DNA of 45,525 nt from Bacillota bacterium (GCA_023437715.1 JAEZFK010000064.1:1-45525), one strand, 5' to 3'; positions 7,944 to 16,663 are shown, numbered from the stretch's first letter. Notes: generated by a model from the sequence alone, not told the origin. A program made the numbers and translations.

Positions 7944-8888
7944 ATGAAGGAGTATTATGCAGGACTGGACATCGGCGGCACCAGCGGCCGCCTTAAGATC
8001 TGTGATGGGGACGGAAAGGTCCTGGGAGAATTTACGGCTCCCGGCTGCAGCATCAATACGGATGGAGCGGAAAAGAGCCGGCTGCGTTATCGGGAGCTGG
8101 TGCTCCCGGCTTTACATGAACTGGGACTTGAGGCTTCTTCCTGCCTTGGAATCTGCGTGGCTGCCAGCGGGATCGATTCGGCCTCAGACGAGCATGACTG
8201 CAGATCCGCTTTTGAGGAAATGGGCTTTTTCCATGAAAGGCTTCTGGTGTTAAATGACTGCGAAGTATTTCTACATATGACGGATACCCCGTCTCTGGTG
8301 GTCATATCCGGGACAGGTTCTGTTTGCTTCGGAAGAGATGCAAAAGGGGAAATATTCCGTACCGGAGGCTGGAACCACATTTTAAGCGATGAGGGAAGCG
8401 CCTTTGATTTTGGGCTTAGAATCATCAAATCGGTCGGAGACGAGCTTTCCGGGCGGATAAAATGTCCTGTTCTCACGCCTCTTATTATAAAAGAAACAGG
8501 ATTGGATACTCTGGAAAAACTGGATGATTTCATCAATGCCAACCTTATGGAAAAGTCCCGGATCGCCAGATTGTCCCTCCTTGGCTATGAAGCGGCGGCA
8601 GCAGGAGATCCGGAGGCCATGAGGCTTCACCGGGAATGCGGCGAGGCTCTGTGGGGCCTTATCCGTGATACTGCATCTAAAATGGACTTAAATCTTCCTT
8701 TGGAGAAAGTGAGTCTCTGGCTCTGGGGAAGCGTTCTGGTTAAAAATGATATCATAAGAAATATGGTGGAGGAGAAGGTCCGCGAAGCCATGCCGGGGAT
8801 TAAAATCAGCATACCGGCGCTCAGCGCCCTGGATACAGCCTTAAAAGCGGCCATGAGCCTTTTCTCCGAAACAGTTAGGCAGGACTAG
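7944..8888 (+). CDS. BadF/BadG/BcrA/BcrD ATPase family, N-acetylglucosamine kinase-like (314 aa)
   Basis: The protein belongs to the actin-like ATPase superfamily in its BadF/GlcNAc-kinase branch. Phosphate 1 is DIGGTSGRL at residues 9-17, VLNDCEVF precedes phosphate 2 VISGTGSVCFG, and GGWNHILSDEGSAFDFG is the family's conserved block. The 314-residue length is normal for single-domain sugar kinases; activator ATPases of dehydratases have an iron-sulfur cysteine pattern that is not evident here. Phosphorylation of N-acetylglucosamine or a similar amino sugar released from cell wall is the likeliest role. A GAAGGAG ribosome site precedes the ATG. The following gene, 52 nt downstream, encodes a cell-wall-binding protein. 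Confidence 0.8.
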   Translation: MKEYYAGLDIGGTSGRLKICDGDGKVLGEFTAPGCSINTDGAEKSRLRYRELVLPALHELGLEASSCLGICVAASGIDSASDEHDCRSAFEEMGFFHERLLVLNDCEVFLHMTDTPSLVVISGTGSVCFGRDAKGEIFRTGGWNHILSDEGSAFDFGLRIIKSVGDELSGRIKCPVLTPLIIKETGLDTLEKLDDFINANLMEKSRIARLSLLGYEAAAAGDPEAMRLHRECGEALWGLIRDTASKMDLNLPLEKVSLWLWGSVLVKNDIIRNMVEEKVREAMPGIKISIPALSALDTALKAAMSLFSETVRQD

Positions 8889-8940
8889 CTTTCAGCCTGG
8901 GAATCTGGTATAATGGAAAAAACCAATGGAGGAGCAGGGA

Positions 8941-9420
8941 ATGAGAAAGTTGTGGACAAGGCGGGCTGCTTCCGGCATTTGCGGTCTGGCTGTGTTCGGA
9001 AGTCTGACGTTTCTCCCGCAATTTCCCATGGAAGCAGAAGCGGCGGTCAGTACCGGCTACAGGGCAGTCAGCATCTGCGGGGAAAGGGAGGGCCTGCAAG
9101 GCACGGAAGAAGGGACCCAGCCGGCAGGGGCTGAGGAAGAGGCAGGCGCTGCCGGCTGGCAGCAGGATCAGGACGGCTGGAAGCACAGGAACAGCGACGG
9201 CTCTTTTTCGAAAGGCTGTTTTGTGCCGGACGGCGGCAGATGGTACTATCTTGATCAGGACGGTTATATGGTAATAGGCTGGCAGCAGGTCGGAGACACC
9301 TGGTATTATTTTGATTCCGACGGCGGCATGGTGACCGGTTCTGTTGTCATCGGAGACAGGTGTTACGATTTTGAATCCAATGGGAAGCTGAATAAACGCT
9401 GCTATGAAGTGGCACAATGA
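8941..9420 (+). CDS. Secreted choline-binding-repeat (cell-wall-binding) protein (159 aa)
   Basis: The start is set at ATG 8941 because the GGAGCAGGGA purine run lies just upstream; an in-frame ATG at 8926 has no such site. A signal peptide (MRKLWTRRAASG, hydrophobic core, then cleavage near AEA) occupies about the first 33 residues. The C-terminal half has two to three choline-binding-type repeats: GWKHRNSDGSFSKGCF, RWYYLDQDGYMVIGWQQ, TWYYFDSDGGMVTGS. The middle is a short acidic linker. There is no catalytic domain, so it is probably a wall-attached accessory or a stripped remnant of a larger hydrolase. A terminator follows immediately. Confidence 0.8.
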   Translation: MRKLWTRRAASGICGLAVFGSLTFLPQFPMEAEAAVSTGYRAVSICGEREGLQGTEEGTQPAGAEEEAGAAGWQQDQDGWKHRNSDGSFSKGCFVPDGGRWYYLDQDGYMVIGWQQVGDTWYYFDSDGGMVTGSVVIGDRCYDFESNGKLNKRCYEVAQ

Positions 9421-9447
9421 AGAGAGGGGCCTATCCTCTCTTTTCTT
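9421..9447 (+). terminator. Terminator after the cell-wall-binding protein gene
   Basis: AGAGAGG at 9421-9427 pairs with CCTCTCT at 9435-9441 across a 7-nt loop, followed by a T-rich run. Confidence 0.8.
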
Positions 9448-9501
9448 TATACAGAAAAGAAAAAATGTGCGAAAAATGTTTGTGCAAATTGCACGTTTTG
9501 C

Positions 9502-9530
9502 TTGCAATTATACGACATTTTTAGTAAAAT
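9502..9530 (+). promoter_or_regulatory. Promoter of the EF-G paralogue
   Basis: TTGCAA (9502-9507) and TAAAAT (9525-9530) are separated by 17 nt, 38 nt upstream of the chosen start codon. Confidence 0.7.
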
Positions 9531-9568
9531 GTCCTCATAGACTTAAATACCGAACAGGAGGAATGTTT

Positions 9569-11671
9569 ATGAACGTGTATGGAACCAAACAAATCCGTAA
9601 CGTCGCCTTACTTGGGCACGGCGGCGCCGGTAAAACTACCCTGGTGGAGGCCATGGCGTTAGTATCCGGAGCCATCAGCAGAATGGGAAAAGTTACCGAT
9701 GGCAATACCATCAGCGATTATGACAAAGAGGAGATCAAGAGACAGTTCTCCATCTCCACTACCATGATTCCTTTGGAGTATGAGGGGGAGGAAGGCCCGA
9801 TTAAGATTAATCTGCTGGACACTCCGGGATACTTTGATTTTGTTGGTGAAGTCGAAGAGGCCATCAGCGTTGCGGATGCAGCAGTAATTGTTGTGAATTG
9901 TAAGGCAGGTATTGAAGTTGGCACATATAAGGCATGGGAGCTTTGCGAAAAGTACAAGCTGCCTAGACTTTTCTTTGTGACGAACATGGATGACGACCAT
10001 GCAAGCTACCGTGAATTATTGCTTAAGCTTGAAAAAGAATTTGGAAGAAAGATAGCGCCGTTCCACCTCCCCATCCGTGAGAATGAAAAATTCGTGGGGT
10101 TTGTCAATGTTGTGAAGATGGCAGGCCGGCGTTTTACCGTAAACAGTGATTATGAAGAATGTGAGATTCCTGAATACAGCCAGAAGAATCTGGGAATCGC
10201 CCGTGAAGCTCTTATGGAAGCCGTGGCAGAGACCAGCGAGGAGTATATGGAACGTTACTTCTCAGGCGAAGAGTTTACTTTGGACGAGATTTCTTCTGCT
10301 CTTCGGGAACATGTTATACAGGGCAACATCGTTCCGGTTATGCTGGGCTCCGGAATCAACGCCCAGGGCGCCAAGATGGTGCTTCAGGCCATTGATAAGT
10401 ATTTTCCGTCTCCTGACCGTTACGAATGTATCGGCGTGGATGTTTCCACCGGAGAGCGCTTTACGGCCAAATATAACGATAACGTATCCTTATCCGCACG
10501 GGTATTTAAGACCGTAGTGGACCCGTTTATCGGAAAATATTCTCTTCTTAAGATTTGTACCGGAACCTTGAAGCCGGATTCCGCCATTTATAATGTGAAT
10601 AAGGACACCGAGGAGAAGATCGGCAAGCTTTACCTTTTAAGAGGCAAGGACGCCATTGAGGTACCGGAATTAAGGGCAGGAGATATCGGTGCGGTATCCA
10701 AGCTGAATGTGACTCAGACAGGCGATACCATCGCTCTCCGCTCCGCTCCTATCGTATACCACAAGCCGGAGATATCCACTCCTTATACCTATATGCGCTA
10801 TAAGACCAAGACAAAGGGAGACGATGACAAGGTTTCCAACGCCCTTTCCAAGCTGACGGAAGAGGACTGGACCTTAAAGATGGTAAATGATACGGAGAAC
10901 CGCCAGTCCCTGCTGTACGCCATCGGCGACCAGCAGCTGGAAGTAGTTGTAAGCAAGCTGTTAAACCGCTATAAGGTGGACATCGAACTGTGCAAGCCGA
11001 AATTTGCTTTCCGGGAGACCATCCGCAAGAAAGTGGAGGTACAGGGTAAATACAAGAAGCAGTCCGGCGGACATGGCCAGTACGGCGATGTAAAGATGAC
11101 GTTCGAGCCTTCCGGCGATCTGGAAAAGCCTTATATCTTCGAAGAAAATGTATTTGGCGGAGCTGTGCCGAGAAACTATTTCCCGGCCGTTGAAAAGGGA
11201 ATTGCAGAATGCGTTTTAAAGGGGCCTCTTGCCGCTTATCCGGTAGTGGGAATAAAGGCAACTCTGACCGACGGCTCTTACCATCCGGTAGACTCCTCAG
11301 AGCTTGCGTTTAAGATGGCAGCCACACTGGCATTCAAAAAAGGCTTTATGGATGCCAACCCCGTGCTTCTTGAGCCCATTGCTTCCCTTAAGGTCACTGT
11401 TCCGGATAAATTTACTGGTGACGTTATGGGAGATTTGAACCGCAGAAGAGGCCGTGTTCTTGGAATGAATTCCAACCACCAGGGAAAACAGGTGATTGAA
11501 GCGGATGTGCCTATGTCCGAACTTTTCGGCTATAATACGGATCTGCGCTCCATGACCGGCGGTATCGGAACCTATGAGTATGAGTTCAGCCGCTATGAAC
11601 TGGCTCCTGGCGATGTCCAGAAGAGAGAGATCGAGGAGCGGGCTTCCAAGGTCGATGGTGTGGAAGCTTAG
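9569..11671 (+). CDS. Elongation factor G-like GTPase, FusA2 type (700 aa)
   Basis: The start is ATG 9569, 7 nt after a perfect AGGAGG; the frame is open further upstream but lies across the promoter. The G1 loop is GHGGAGKT (residues 16-23), unlike the AHIDAGKT of canonical EF-G, and G3 is DTPGYFDF. G4 is TNMDDDHA rather than the usual NKMD. EF-G domains II to V follow, including the QGKYKKQSGGHGQYGD segment of domain IV. The 700-residue length is that of a full EF-G. These features place it with EF-G2/FusA2 paralogues, which act in stress or ribosome recycling in some bacteria but whose role in clostridia is unclear. It is monocistronic, with its own promoter and a strong terminator downstream. 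It is not accompanied by ribosomal protein genes, which argues against it being the housekeeping fusA. Confidence 0.88.
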   Translation: MNVYGTKQIRNVALLGHGGAGKTTLVEAMALVSGAISRMGKVTDGNTISDYDKEEIKRQFSISTTMIPLEYEGEEGPIKINLLDTPGYFDFVGEVEEAISVADAAVIVVNCKAGIEVGTYKAWELCEKYKLPRLFFVTNMDDDHASYRELLLKLEKEFGRKIAPFHLPIRENEKFVGFVNVVKMAGRRFTVNSDYEECEIPEYSQKNLGIAREALMEAVAETSEEYMERYFSGEEFTLDEISSALREHVIQGNIVPVMLGSGINAQGAKMVLQAIDKYFPSPDRYECIGVDVSTGERFTAKYNDNVSLSARVFKTVVDPFIGKYSLLKICTGTLKPDSAIYNVNKDTEEKIGKLYLLRGKDAIEVPELRAGDIGAVSKLNVTQTGDTIALRSAPIVYHKPEISTPYTYMRYKTKTKGDDDKVSNALSKLTEEDWTLKMVNDTENRQSLLYAIGDQQLEVVVSKLLNRYKVDIELCKPKFAFRETIRKKVEVQGKYKKQSGGHGQYGDVKMTFEPSGDLEKPYIFEENVFGGAVPRNYFPAVEKGIAECVLKGPLAAYPVVGIKATLTDGSYHPVDSSELAFKMAATLAFKKGFMDANPVLLEPIASLKVTVPDKFTGDVMGDLNRRRGRVLGMNSNHQGKQVIEADVPMSELFGYNTDLRSMTGGIGTYEYEFSRYELAPGDVQKREIEERASKVDGVEA

Positions 11672-12024
11672 GGACCAGGGATCAGAGAAAGAGAGATTTG
11701 GAAAACAGGGCAAGACAAAAGGATAAAGAAAAGGATAAAGGATTCAAAAAATAAAAGATTCTAAAAATAAAGGAATCGGATAAGCTAGAAAGGAAAGCCC
11801 GCCAACCGGCGTTAAAAACCGGTTGGCGGGCTTTTTGTGTTGACTGCGCTGGCGGTCTAAAAGACAGCGGCTGGAACGTGATCCGGCCTTGCAGGTGATG
11901 AAATGGTCTCTGCATAGATGAAATTGCTTCCGTATAGATGAAATCATCTCTGATATATAATAAAAGGTCTTGTTTTATATGTTCTATATTGTAATGATAT
12001 TTTACTTGATTAAAACAAATTCTA
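11672..12024. other. Intergenic region between the EF-G gene and the frl locus
   Basis: It holds the terminator at 11794-11838 and, from about 11940, a very AT-rich stretch leading into the frl promoter. A copy of the AT-rich motif GTTCTATATTGTAATGATAT lies at 11981-12000. No gene is seen. Confidence 0.5.
11794..11838 (+). terminator. Strong terminator downstream of the EF-G gene
   Basis: A 16-bp perfect stem (AAAGCCCGCCAACCGG at 11794-11809 with its complement at 11819-11834) ends in a T run. Confidence 0.85.
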
Positions 12025-12053
12025 TTGACATTGTATTTTAATTGTTATATATT
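12025..12053 (+). promoter_or_regulatory. Promoter of frl unit 1
   Basis: TTGACA (12025-12030) and TATATT (12048-12053) are separated by 17 nt, directly upstream of the first SIS gene. Confidence 0.8.
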
Positions 12054-12064
12054 GTATTATATAA
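12045..12064. promoter_or_regulatory. Palindrome over the -10 box, candidate operator for the frl GntR regulator
   Basis: TTATATA-N6-TATATAA spans the -10 box and the start site. A related half (TATATTGTAATGAT, 11985-11998) lies about 60 nt upstream, and similar motifs (inverted) lie over the -10 of frl unit 2. A GntR/UTRA regulator is encoded in the same unit. AT richness weakens the argument. Confidence 0.45.
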
Positions 12065-12079
12065 AAAGGAGGATATGCT

Positions 12080-13051
12080 ATGATGGAACCAAAACAGATT
12101 ATTGAATCAATTAAGGAAACGGTGCCGGTTGTAAAATCAGTATATTTTGTGGGCTGCGGTGCATCGAAGGCAGAGCTTTATCCGGGAAAGTATTTTTTGG
12201 AGGCCAATTCAAGGGAAATCAGGGTAGGACATTATACTGCCAATGAGTTTCTGCATGCAGTTCCGGCAGCAGTGGATGAGACAGCGGTCGTAATTACCTG
12301 TTCTTTGGGAGGAACCACCCCTGAGACGGTTGCGGCTTCTAAAAAAGCCATGGAGCTGGGGGCAAAGGTGATTGCAGTGACCCATGTGGAGGATTCCCCT
12401 CTGGCAAAAAACGCTCATTATGTGATTGTGCATGGGTTTGAAAAGAGCTATGCAGCCAAGTTAGAGAAGATGACAAATGTTTTAAGCCTGGCTGTAGAGA
12501 TATTAAACCAGTATGAGGGCTATGATCATTATGATGCCATGGAGGAGGCCTTTGGCAAAATTTACGGGCTGATTGAAAAGGCGGTATCTTTTGTGCTTCC
12601 GTCTGCAAAGGCTTTTGCCAGGGATTACGCGGATGCGCCTGTCATATATGTAATGAGCTCAGGCGCGACCCAGGAGGTGGCATATGCTTTTTCCATCTGC
12701 CTTTTGATGGAGATGCAGTGGATCAATTCCGCTTCCTTCCATGACGGAGAATTCTTCCACGGTCCCTTTGAAATTGTAGATAAGGATGTTCCCTTTATTC
12801 TGTTGATGAATGACGGAAGAACCAGGCCTCTGGATTCCAGGGCATTGGATTTTCTGAACCGTTTTCAGGCTAAGACCACGGTTTTAGACGGAAAGGATTT
12901 TGGCATTGGTTCGGAGCTTCCGTCCGCGGTTGCAGAATATTTTAATCCCATGGTTCTGACTGCGGCGCTTCGCGTTTATGCGGAGCAGTTGTCAATTGTA
13001 CGGTGCCACCCATTAACAAAGAGAAGATATATGTGGAAGCTGGAATATTAA
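12080..13051 (+). CDS. frlB: SIS-domain deglycase, fructoselysine-6-phosphate deglycase-like (323 aa)
   Basis: Two SIS (sugar isomerase) domains are visible: the first contains VGCGASKAE and CSLGGTTPET, the second VMSSGATQEVAYAF. Glu211 and His227 (in the EFFHGPFE block) are 16 residues apart, the spacing of the catalytic pair in the GlmS isomerase domain and in FraB deglycase. FrlB-type enzymes cleave 6-phosphofructoselysine to glucose-6-phosphate and lysine in the cytoplasm. Length and the C-terminal HPLTKRRYMWKLEY are typical of the family. AAGGAGG lies 7 nt upstream of the ATG at 12080; a second ATG follows at once. It is the first gene of a unit with a second SIS protein, a regulator and an epimerase. 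The exact amino acid partner cannot be told from sequence. Confidence 0.85.
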   Translation: MMEPKQIIESIKETVPVVKSVYFVGCGASKAELYPGKYFLEANSREIRVGHYTANEFLHAVPAAVDETAVVITCSLGGTTPETVAASKKAMELGAKVIAVTHVEDSPLAKNAHYVIVHGFEKSYAAKLEKMTNVLSLAVEILNQYEGYDHYDAMEEAFGKIYGLIEKAVSFVLPSAKAFARDYADAPVIYVMSSGATQEVAYAFSICLLMEMQWINSASFHDGEFFHGPFEIVDKDVPFILLMNDGRTRPLDSRALDFLNRFQAKTTVLDGKDFGIGSELPSAVAEYFNPMVLTAALRVYAEQLSIVRCHPLTKRRYMWKLEY

Positions 13052-13054
13052 GCA

Positions 13055-13936
13055 ATGGGAAAAAGAATACAAAAGGAAACTTCCAATATGTTTTGGACGA
13101 TTTTAGGCGTTGTATTCTTTGCCGGGGCCTACCGGTGGTTTCTGTTTCCGGCCGGCTTATACAGCGGCGGATTTACCGGAATCTCCCAGCTTTTAAAGCT
13201 GCTTCTCACAGAGGCTGCGGGTATCCATGTACCATCATCCATAGACTTAACAGGAGTAATTTTCTGGTGCATCAATATTCCCCTGCTTCTGCTGGGATAC
13301 AGGAGCATAGGAAAGAAGTTCCTGTACAGAACGATTATTGCAGTATGTGTGCAGTCGGCTCTTCTGACATTGATTCCCGCGCCTGGGAAGCCTTTGCTTG
13401 ATGATATGCTTTTAAACAGCATCATCGGGGGAGCCTTATCCGGGCTGGGAGTAGGAATTACGTTACGGGCGGGAGGCTCCGGCGGAGGCACGGATATTGT
13501 AGGGATGTACTGTGCAAAGGAATATCCTGATTTCAGCGTAGGAAAGATCAGCGTGATGATTAATATCTGCATCTATTTCATAGCGGCCATGCGCTACGAT
13601 CTTGAGGTAGCGGCATATTCCATGGTATTTTCTATTTCTGCAGGAATCATGGTGGACCGGGTCCATTACCAGAACATAAAGGTATCTGCGTTTATAGTCA
13701 CAAAAAATAAGGCATTGGGAGAAATAATCAACCGTAAGGTCTCCCGGGGGGTGACCAGCTGGAAGGGCTGGGGAGAGTACAGCCATGAGGATGAAATCAT
13801 ACATATGGTGGTGGTGAACAAATATGAGCTGCAGTCTTTAAAGCGCCTGATCCGTCAGGAGGACCCCAATGCCTTTGTCCAGATCATGTCCCCGGATATG
13901 GTTCTGGGAAATTTTGAAAAGCGGCTGGAAGTTTAA
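13055..13936 (+). CDS. YitT family membrane protein with C-terminal DUF2179 domain (293 aa)
   Basis: Five or so hydrophobic segments in the first 200 residues include the family signature around GGFTGISQLL and the glycine-rich GITLRAGGSGGGTDIVG. A cytoplasmic C-terminal domain of about 80 residues follows (from NIKVSAFIVTKNK), matching DUF2179. YitT proteins are widespread in Firmicutes and their substrate is unknown. The ATG lies 3 nt after the first SIS gene stop, so it is co-translated. Its position between two deglycase genes suggests a role in this pathway, perhaps movement of the released amino acid or of an intermediate, but that is inference. Confidence 0.88.
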   Translation: MGKRIQKETSNMFWTILGVVFFAGAYRWFLFPAGLYSGGFTGISQLLKLLLTEAAGIHVPSSIDLTGVIFWCINIPLLLLGYRSIGKKFLYRTIIAVCVQSALLTLIPAPGKPLLDDMLLNSIIGGALSGLGVGITLRAGGSGGGTDIVGMYCAKEYPDFSVGKISVMINICIYFIAAMRYDLEVAAYSMVFSISAGIMVDRVHYQNIKVSAFIVTKNKALGEIINRKVSRGVTSWKGWGEYSHEDEIIHMVVVNKYELQSLKRLIRQEDPNAFVQIMSPDMVLGNFEKRLEV

Positions 13937-13966
13937 CTATATAAGACAATCTACAGGAGGAAAGCC

Positions 13967-14962
13967 ATGTTTAATTTTGATGAGGCAAAGGTAAGACGGG
14001 AGCACCAGAACGGGGTGGACATTATTCCCCAGACAGAAAAGATTGTAGATCAGGTATGCAGGGACGGGTATTCCAATATCTTCTATATTGGGATCGGAGG
14101 GACGGTTTTATATGCGAGCCAGATGATGCACATTGCAAAGCAGTTAGGCTCCAGGCTCCCTCTTCATATTGAGAATGCGGCAGATTTTAATCTGGTGGGG
14201 AATCCATTTTTTGACGGGCAGTCAATTGTGGTCATTGAATCCATTTCAGGGGATACGAAGGAAGTAGTAGAGGCAGTGGATAAGGTACATGAGGCCGGGG
14301 CGAGGGTAATCGGATACGTGGAAAAAGAGGGAACGCCCCTGTATGAAAAATGTGATTATCTTGTCAGCACAGTGGGCGGCGGATATTATTTCTGGTATAC
14401 GGTCACGCTGCGTTTCTTAAAGAATGCGGGTCAGTTTGACAAATATGACCGTTTTTTCAAAGAAATCGTCCATATGCCGGATAACATTGTCAAGGTGTAC
14501 CAGGATGCTGATGAGGATGCCAGGGCATATGCGGAAAAATACTGCGACGAGCCCATTACCTATCTGATCGGTTCAGGAAATTTAGAGGATTGGGCTGTCT
14601 GTTATGGCATGTGTATTATGGAAGAAATGCAGTGGATGCGCACAAGGCCTGTTTCAGCCGCCAATTTCTTTCATGGGACCCTGGAAGTGGTTGAAAGGGA
14701 TACGCCGGTCATACTGATGAAAGGGGAAGATATCACAAGGCCCCAGATGGACCGGGTTGAGAGATTTGTAAACAGGATCAGTGCAAAGATAATTGTATTT
14801 GATACGAAAAAATTTCTCCTTGACGGAATCAGCGATGAATTCAGAGGAATCCTTTCTCCTATTGTCATGCGCTCAGCTTTTCAGAGAGTAAATGTACACC
14901 TGGAGCACTTGAGAAGGCATCCATTGGCAATCCGCAGATATTACCGGAAGCTGGATTATTAA
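13967..14962 (+). CDS. Second SIS-domain deglycase-like protein (331 aa)
   Basis: This paralogue of the first SIS protein has the same double-SIS architecture (IGIGGTVLYASQ, SISGDTKEV) and keeps the Glu220/His236 pair with 16-residue spacing. It differs in the active-site block, reading NFFHGTLE instead of EFFHGPFE, and in the loop before it (RTRPVSAA). The C-terminus ends HPLAIRRYYRKLDY, as in FrlB/FraB relatives. The divergence suggests a different substrate, such as glucoselysine-6-phosphate or another Amadori amino acid, though a non-catalytic partner subunit is also possible. An AGGAGG ribosome site precedes the ATG, 30 nt after the YitT gene. Confidence 0.82.
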   Translation: MFNFDEAKVRREHQNGVDIIPQTEKIVDQVCRDGYSNIFYIGIGGTVLYASQMMHIAKQLGSRLPLHIENAADFNLVGNPFFDGQSIVVIESISGDTKEVVEAVDKVHEAGARVIGYVEKEGTPLYEKCDYLVSTVGGGYYFWYTVTLRFLKNAGQFDKYDRFFKEIVHMPDNIVKVYQDADEDARAYAEKYCDEPITYLIGSGNLEDWAVCYGMCIMEEMQWMRTRPVSAANFFHGTLEVVERDTPVILMKGEDITRPQMDRVERFVNRISAKIIVFDTKKFLLDGISDEFRGILSPIVMRSAFQRVNVHLEHLRRHPLAIRRYYRKLDY

Positions 14963-15092
14963 GAGGGAAATGGTGAAATATTTACTGTTTTCATGGCAGA
15001 AAAATCTTCCTTGTGGTATGATAGAATAAATATCGGCAGAAAATGATCCGATACAAACAGCGTATTCAGACCGTTTATGGAGGAAGGTTTGT

Positions 15093-15830
15093 ATGTCAGA
15101 AGTAGTAAGGGACACAGTGGTACCTCTTTATCTTCAGATTGCTGAGGATATTAAATCAAAAATTCGAAATGAAGAAATTAAGGCAAATACCAGGATTCCT
15201 ACGGAGCTTGAGCTGAGCGAGATGTATCAGGTGAGCAGAATTACCATAAGAAAGGCCTTAGAAATCCTGGTGGATGATGAGATATTGGTCCGTAAGCAGA
15301 GAATAGGGACATTTGTTTCAAATAAAAAAATGTCCAGGAGTTTAAACAGCTTTATGGGCTTTTCCCAAAGCTGTGAGCTGGTCGGGAATAAAGCAGGAAC
15401 AAAATTTCTGTCTGCCGAGCTGGTAAAGGCCATGCCGTCGGATATAAAAACCTTGAATTTAAAAGAGGATGATAAGGTTATCCGTATCAGGCGCTTAAGG
15501 TATTGCAACGACATTCCTGTTATTTTGGAAGAAAATCATTTCCATAAGAAGTACGCATATCTGCTGGCCGAGGATTTAAACGGTTCCCTGCACCAGATTT
15601 TATCGGAGCATGGAATTACCCTTACCAGCGGCGCGAAGACAATAGGGGTGTGCTATGCAACCAGGGAAGAAGCAAAGCATCTGGATATAAAGGAGAACGA
15701 TGCCCTGATCTTATCCAAGGATATTGCTTATGATTCGGCAGGAGAACCGGTTTACAGCGGTAAGGAAATTATAAATGCAGACCGTTATGAGTATAAAATA
15801 TTGACAAGCAATATGGTAAGGGAAAAATGA
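15093..15830 (+). CDS. GntR family transcriptional regulator, HutC/UTRA subfamily (245 aa)
   Basis: The N-terminal winged helix is typical (PLYLQIAEDIKSKI, then IPTELELSEMYQVSRITIRK with the recognition helix, and a wing ending RIGTFVSNKK). Residues from about 80 onward form a UTRA effector domain (LKEDDKVIRIRRLR, VILEENHF). UTRA regulators respond to sugar phosphates or amino sugars. The gene lies inside the frl unit and probably controls it, as FrlR does in Bacillus subtilis; the ligand is likely a phosphorylated Amadori compound. GGAGGAAGG precedes the ATG. A weak extended -10 (TGGTATGAT at 15014-15022) may give it some independent transcription. It overlaps the next gene by 4 nt. Confidence 0.92.
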   Translation: MSEVVRDTVVPLYLQIAEDIKSKIRNEEIKANTRIPTELELSEMYQVSRITIRKALEILVDDEILVRKQRIGTFVSNKKMSRSLNSFMGFSQSCELVGNKAGTKFLSAELVKAMPSDIKTLNLKEDDKVIRIRRLRYCNDIPVILEENHFHKKYAYLLAEDLNGSLHQILSEHGITLTSGAKTIGVCYATREEAKHLDIKENDALILSKDIAYDSAGEPVYSGKEIINADRYEYKILTSNMVREK

Positions 15831-16663
15831 AAAAGATGAATCGAAATCAGATTGCCATCATGAATATTCAGTATAAATATTTTCCTTTGAGCCGTTTTTT
15901 GGATGACGCAGTCGTAAATGACGTGAAAAACATAGAATTATGGGGGGCAGCGCCCCATTTTCATCTGGAGGATATGACATATCAGGAAATCTCCGCAGTC
16001 CGTCGGGAGATTGAAAGCAGGAATTTAAAGCTGGTATGCTTTACGCCGGAACAATGCGTTTATCCCATTAATCTGGCGGCCCCGTCCCAGGCGGCAAGGA
16101 GAAGAAGCCTGCGCTTTTTTGAGGACAGCATCAGGGCTGCGGGGGAGCTTGGCTGTGACAAGGTTCTCGTTACGTCAGGCACAGGATATTTTGATGGAAG
16201 CGACTATTATGATGCCTGGAACTGGTCTGTCCAGAATCTCCGTAGCTTGGGAGAATTTGCAAAGCACTGCGGAGTGACCCTGGCGCTGGAGGTGCTCAGG
16301 CGTGATGAAAGCAATTTAGTGTATGATTTAACCACTTTAAGAAAGATGCTTCTGGAAGTAAACCAGGATTCCATTGGGGGAATGATTGATACGATACCCA
16401 TGGCCCTTGCAGGGGAGCATCCGTCCCAGTACCTTGAGGCTCTGGGAGAAAAGCTGGTCCATGTTCATTTCATTGACGGTGCGCCCAGGGGGCATCTGGC
16501 CTGGGGAGACGGCATACTGGATATGGAACAGTATCTGAAAGAATTTGGCAGCTTTGGATATAAGGGCTTCCTGTCATTGGAGATTACGGACGGGAGATAC
16601 TTTATGGAGCCTTCCAGGTCTGTGGAACAGAGCATCAGGCGCTTGTATTCTGTATTATTATAA
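15827..16663 (+). CDS. Sugar phosphate isomerase/epimerase (FrlC-like TIM barrel, 278 aa)
   Basis: This is an AP-endonuclease-2-type TIM barrel. Metal ligands of the xylose-isomerase-like family are seen as the Glu in LALEVL, Asp in GGMIDTI, His in LVHVHFID and Glu in LSLEITD. In Escherichia coli FrlC interconverts fructoselysine and its C3 epimer psicoselysine, widening substrate use. The ATGA overlap with the regulator gene (15827-15830) shows translational coupling. A terminator follows within 30 nt. An alternative function as another ketose 3-epimerase is possible, but the neighbourhood favours FrlC. Confidence 0.8.
   Translation: MKKMNRNQIAIMNIQYKYFPLSRFLDDAVVNDVKNIELWGAAPHFHLEDMTYQEISAVRREIESRNLKLVCFTPEQCVYPINLAAPSQAARRRSLRFFEDSIRAAGELGCDKVLVTSGTGYFDGSDYYDAWNWSVQNLRSLGEFAKHCGVTLALEVLRRDESNLVYDLTTLRKMLLEVNQDSIGGMIDTIPMALAGEHPSQYLEALGEKLVHVHFIDGAPRGHLAWGDGILDMEQYLKEFGSFGYKGFLSLEITDGRYFMEPSRSVEQSIRRLYSVLL

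Noticed and set aside
9404..9568. Upstream extension of the EF-G frame to 9404
   Set aside because: It covers the previous terminator and the TTGCAA/TAAAAT promoter; a perfect AGGAGG supports ATG 9569.
10749..11261. Minus-strand ORF of 170 codons in the EF-G gene
   Set aside because: The peptide is Arg/Pro/Ser-rich antisense noise over a conserved gene.
12025..12064. Catabolite-response (CcpA) site at the frl promoters
   Set aside because: No match to the TGWAANCGNTNWCW pattern was found at either promoter.
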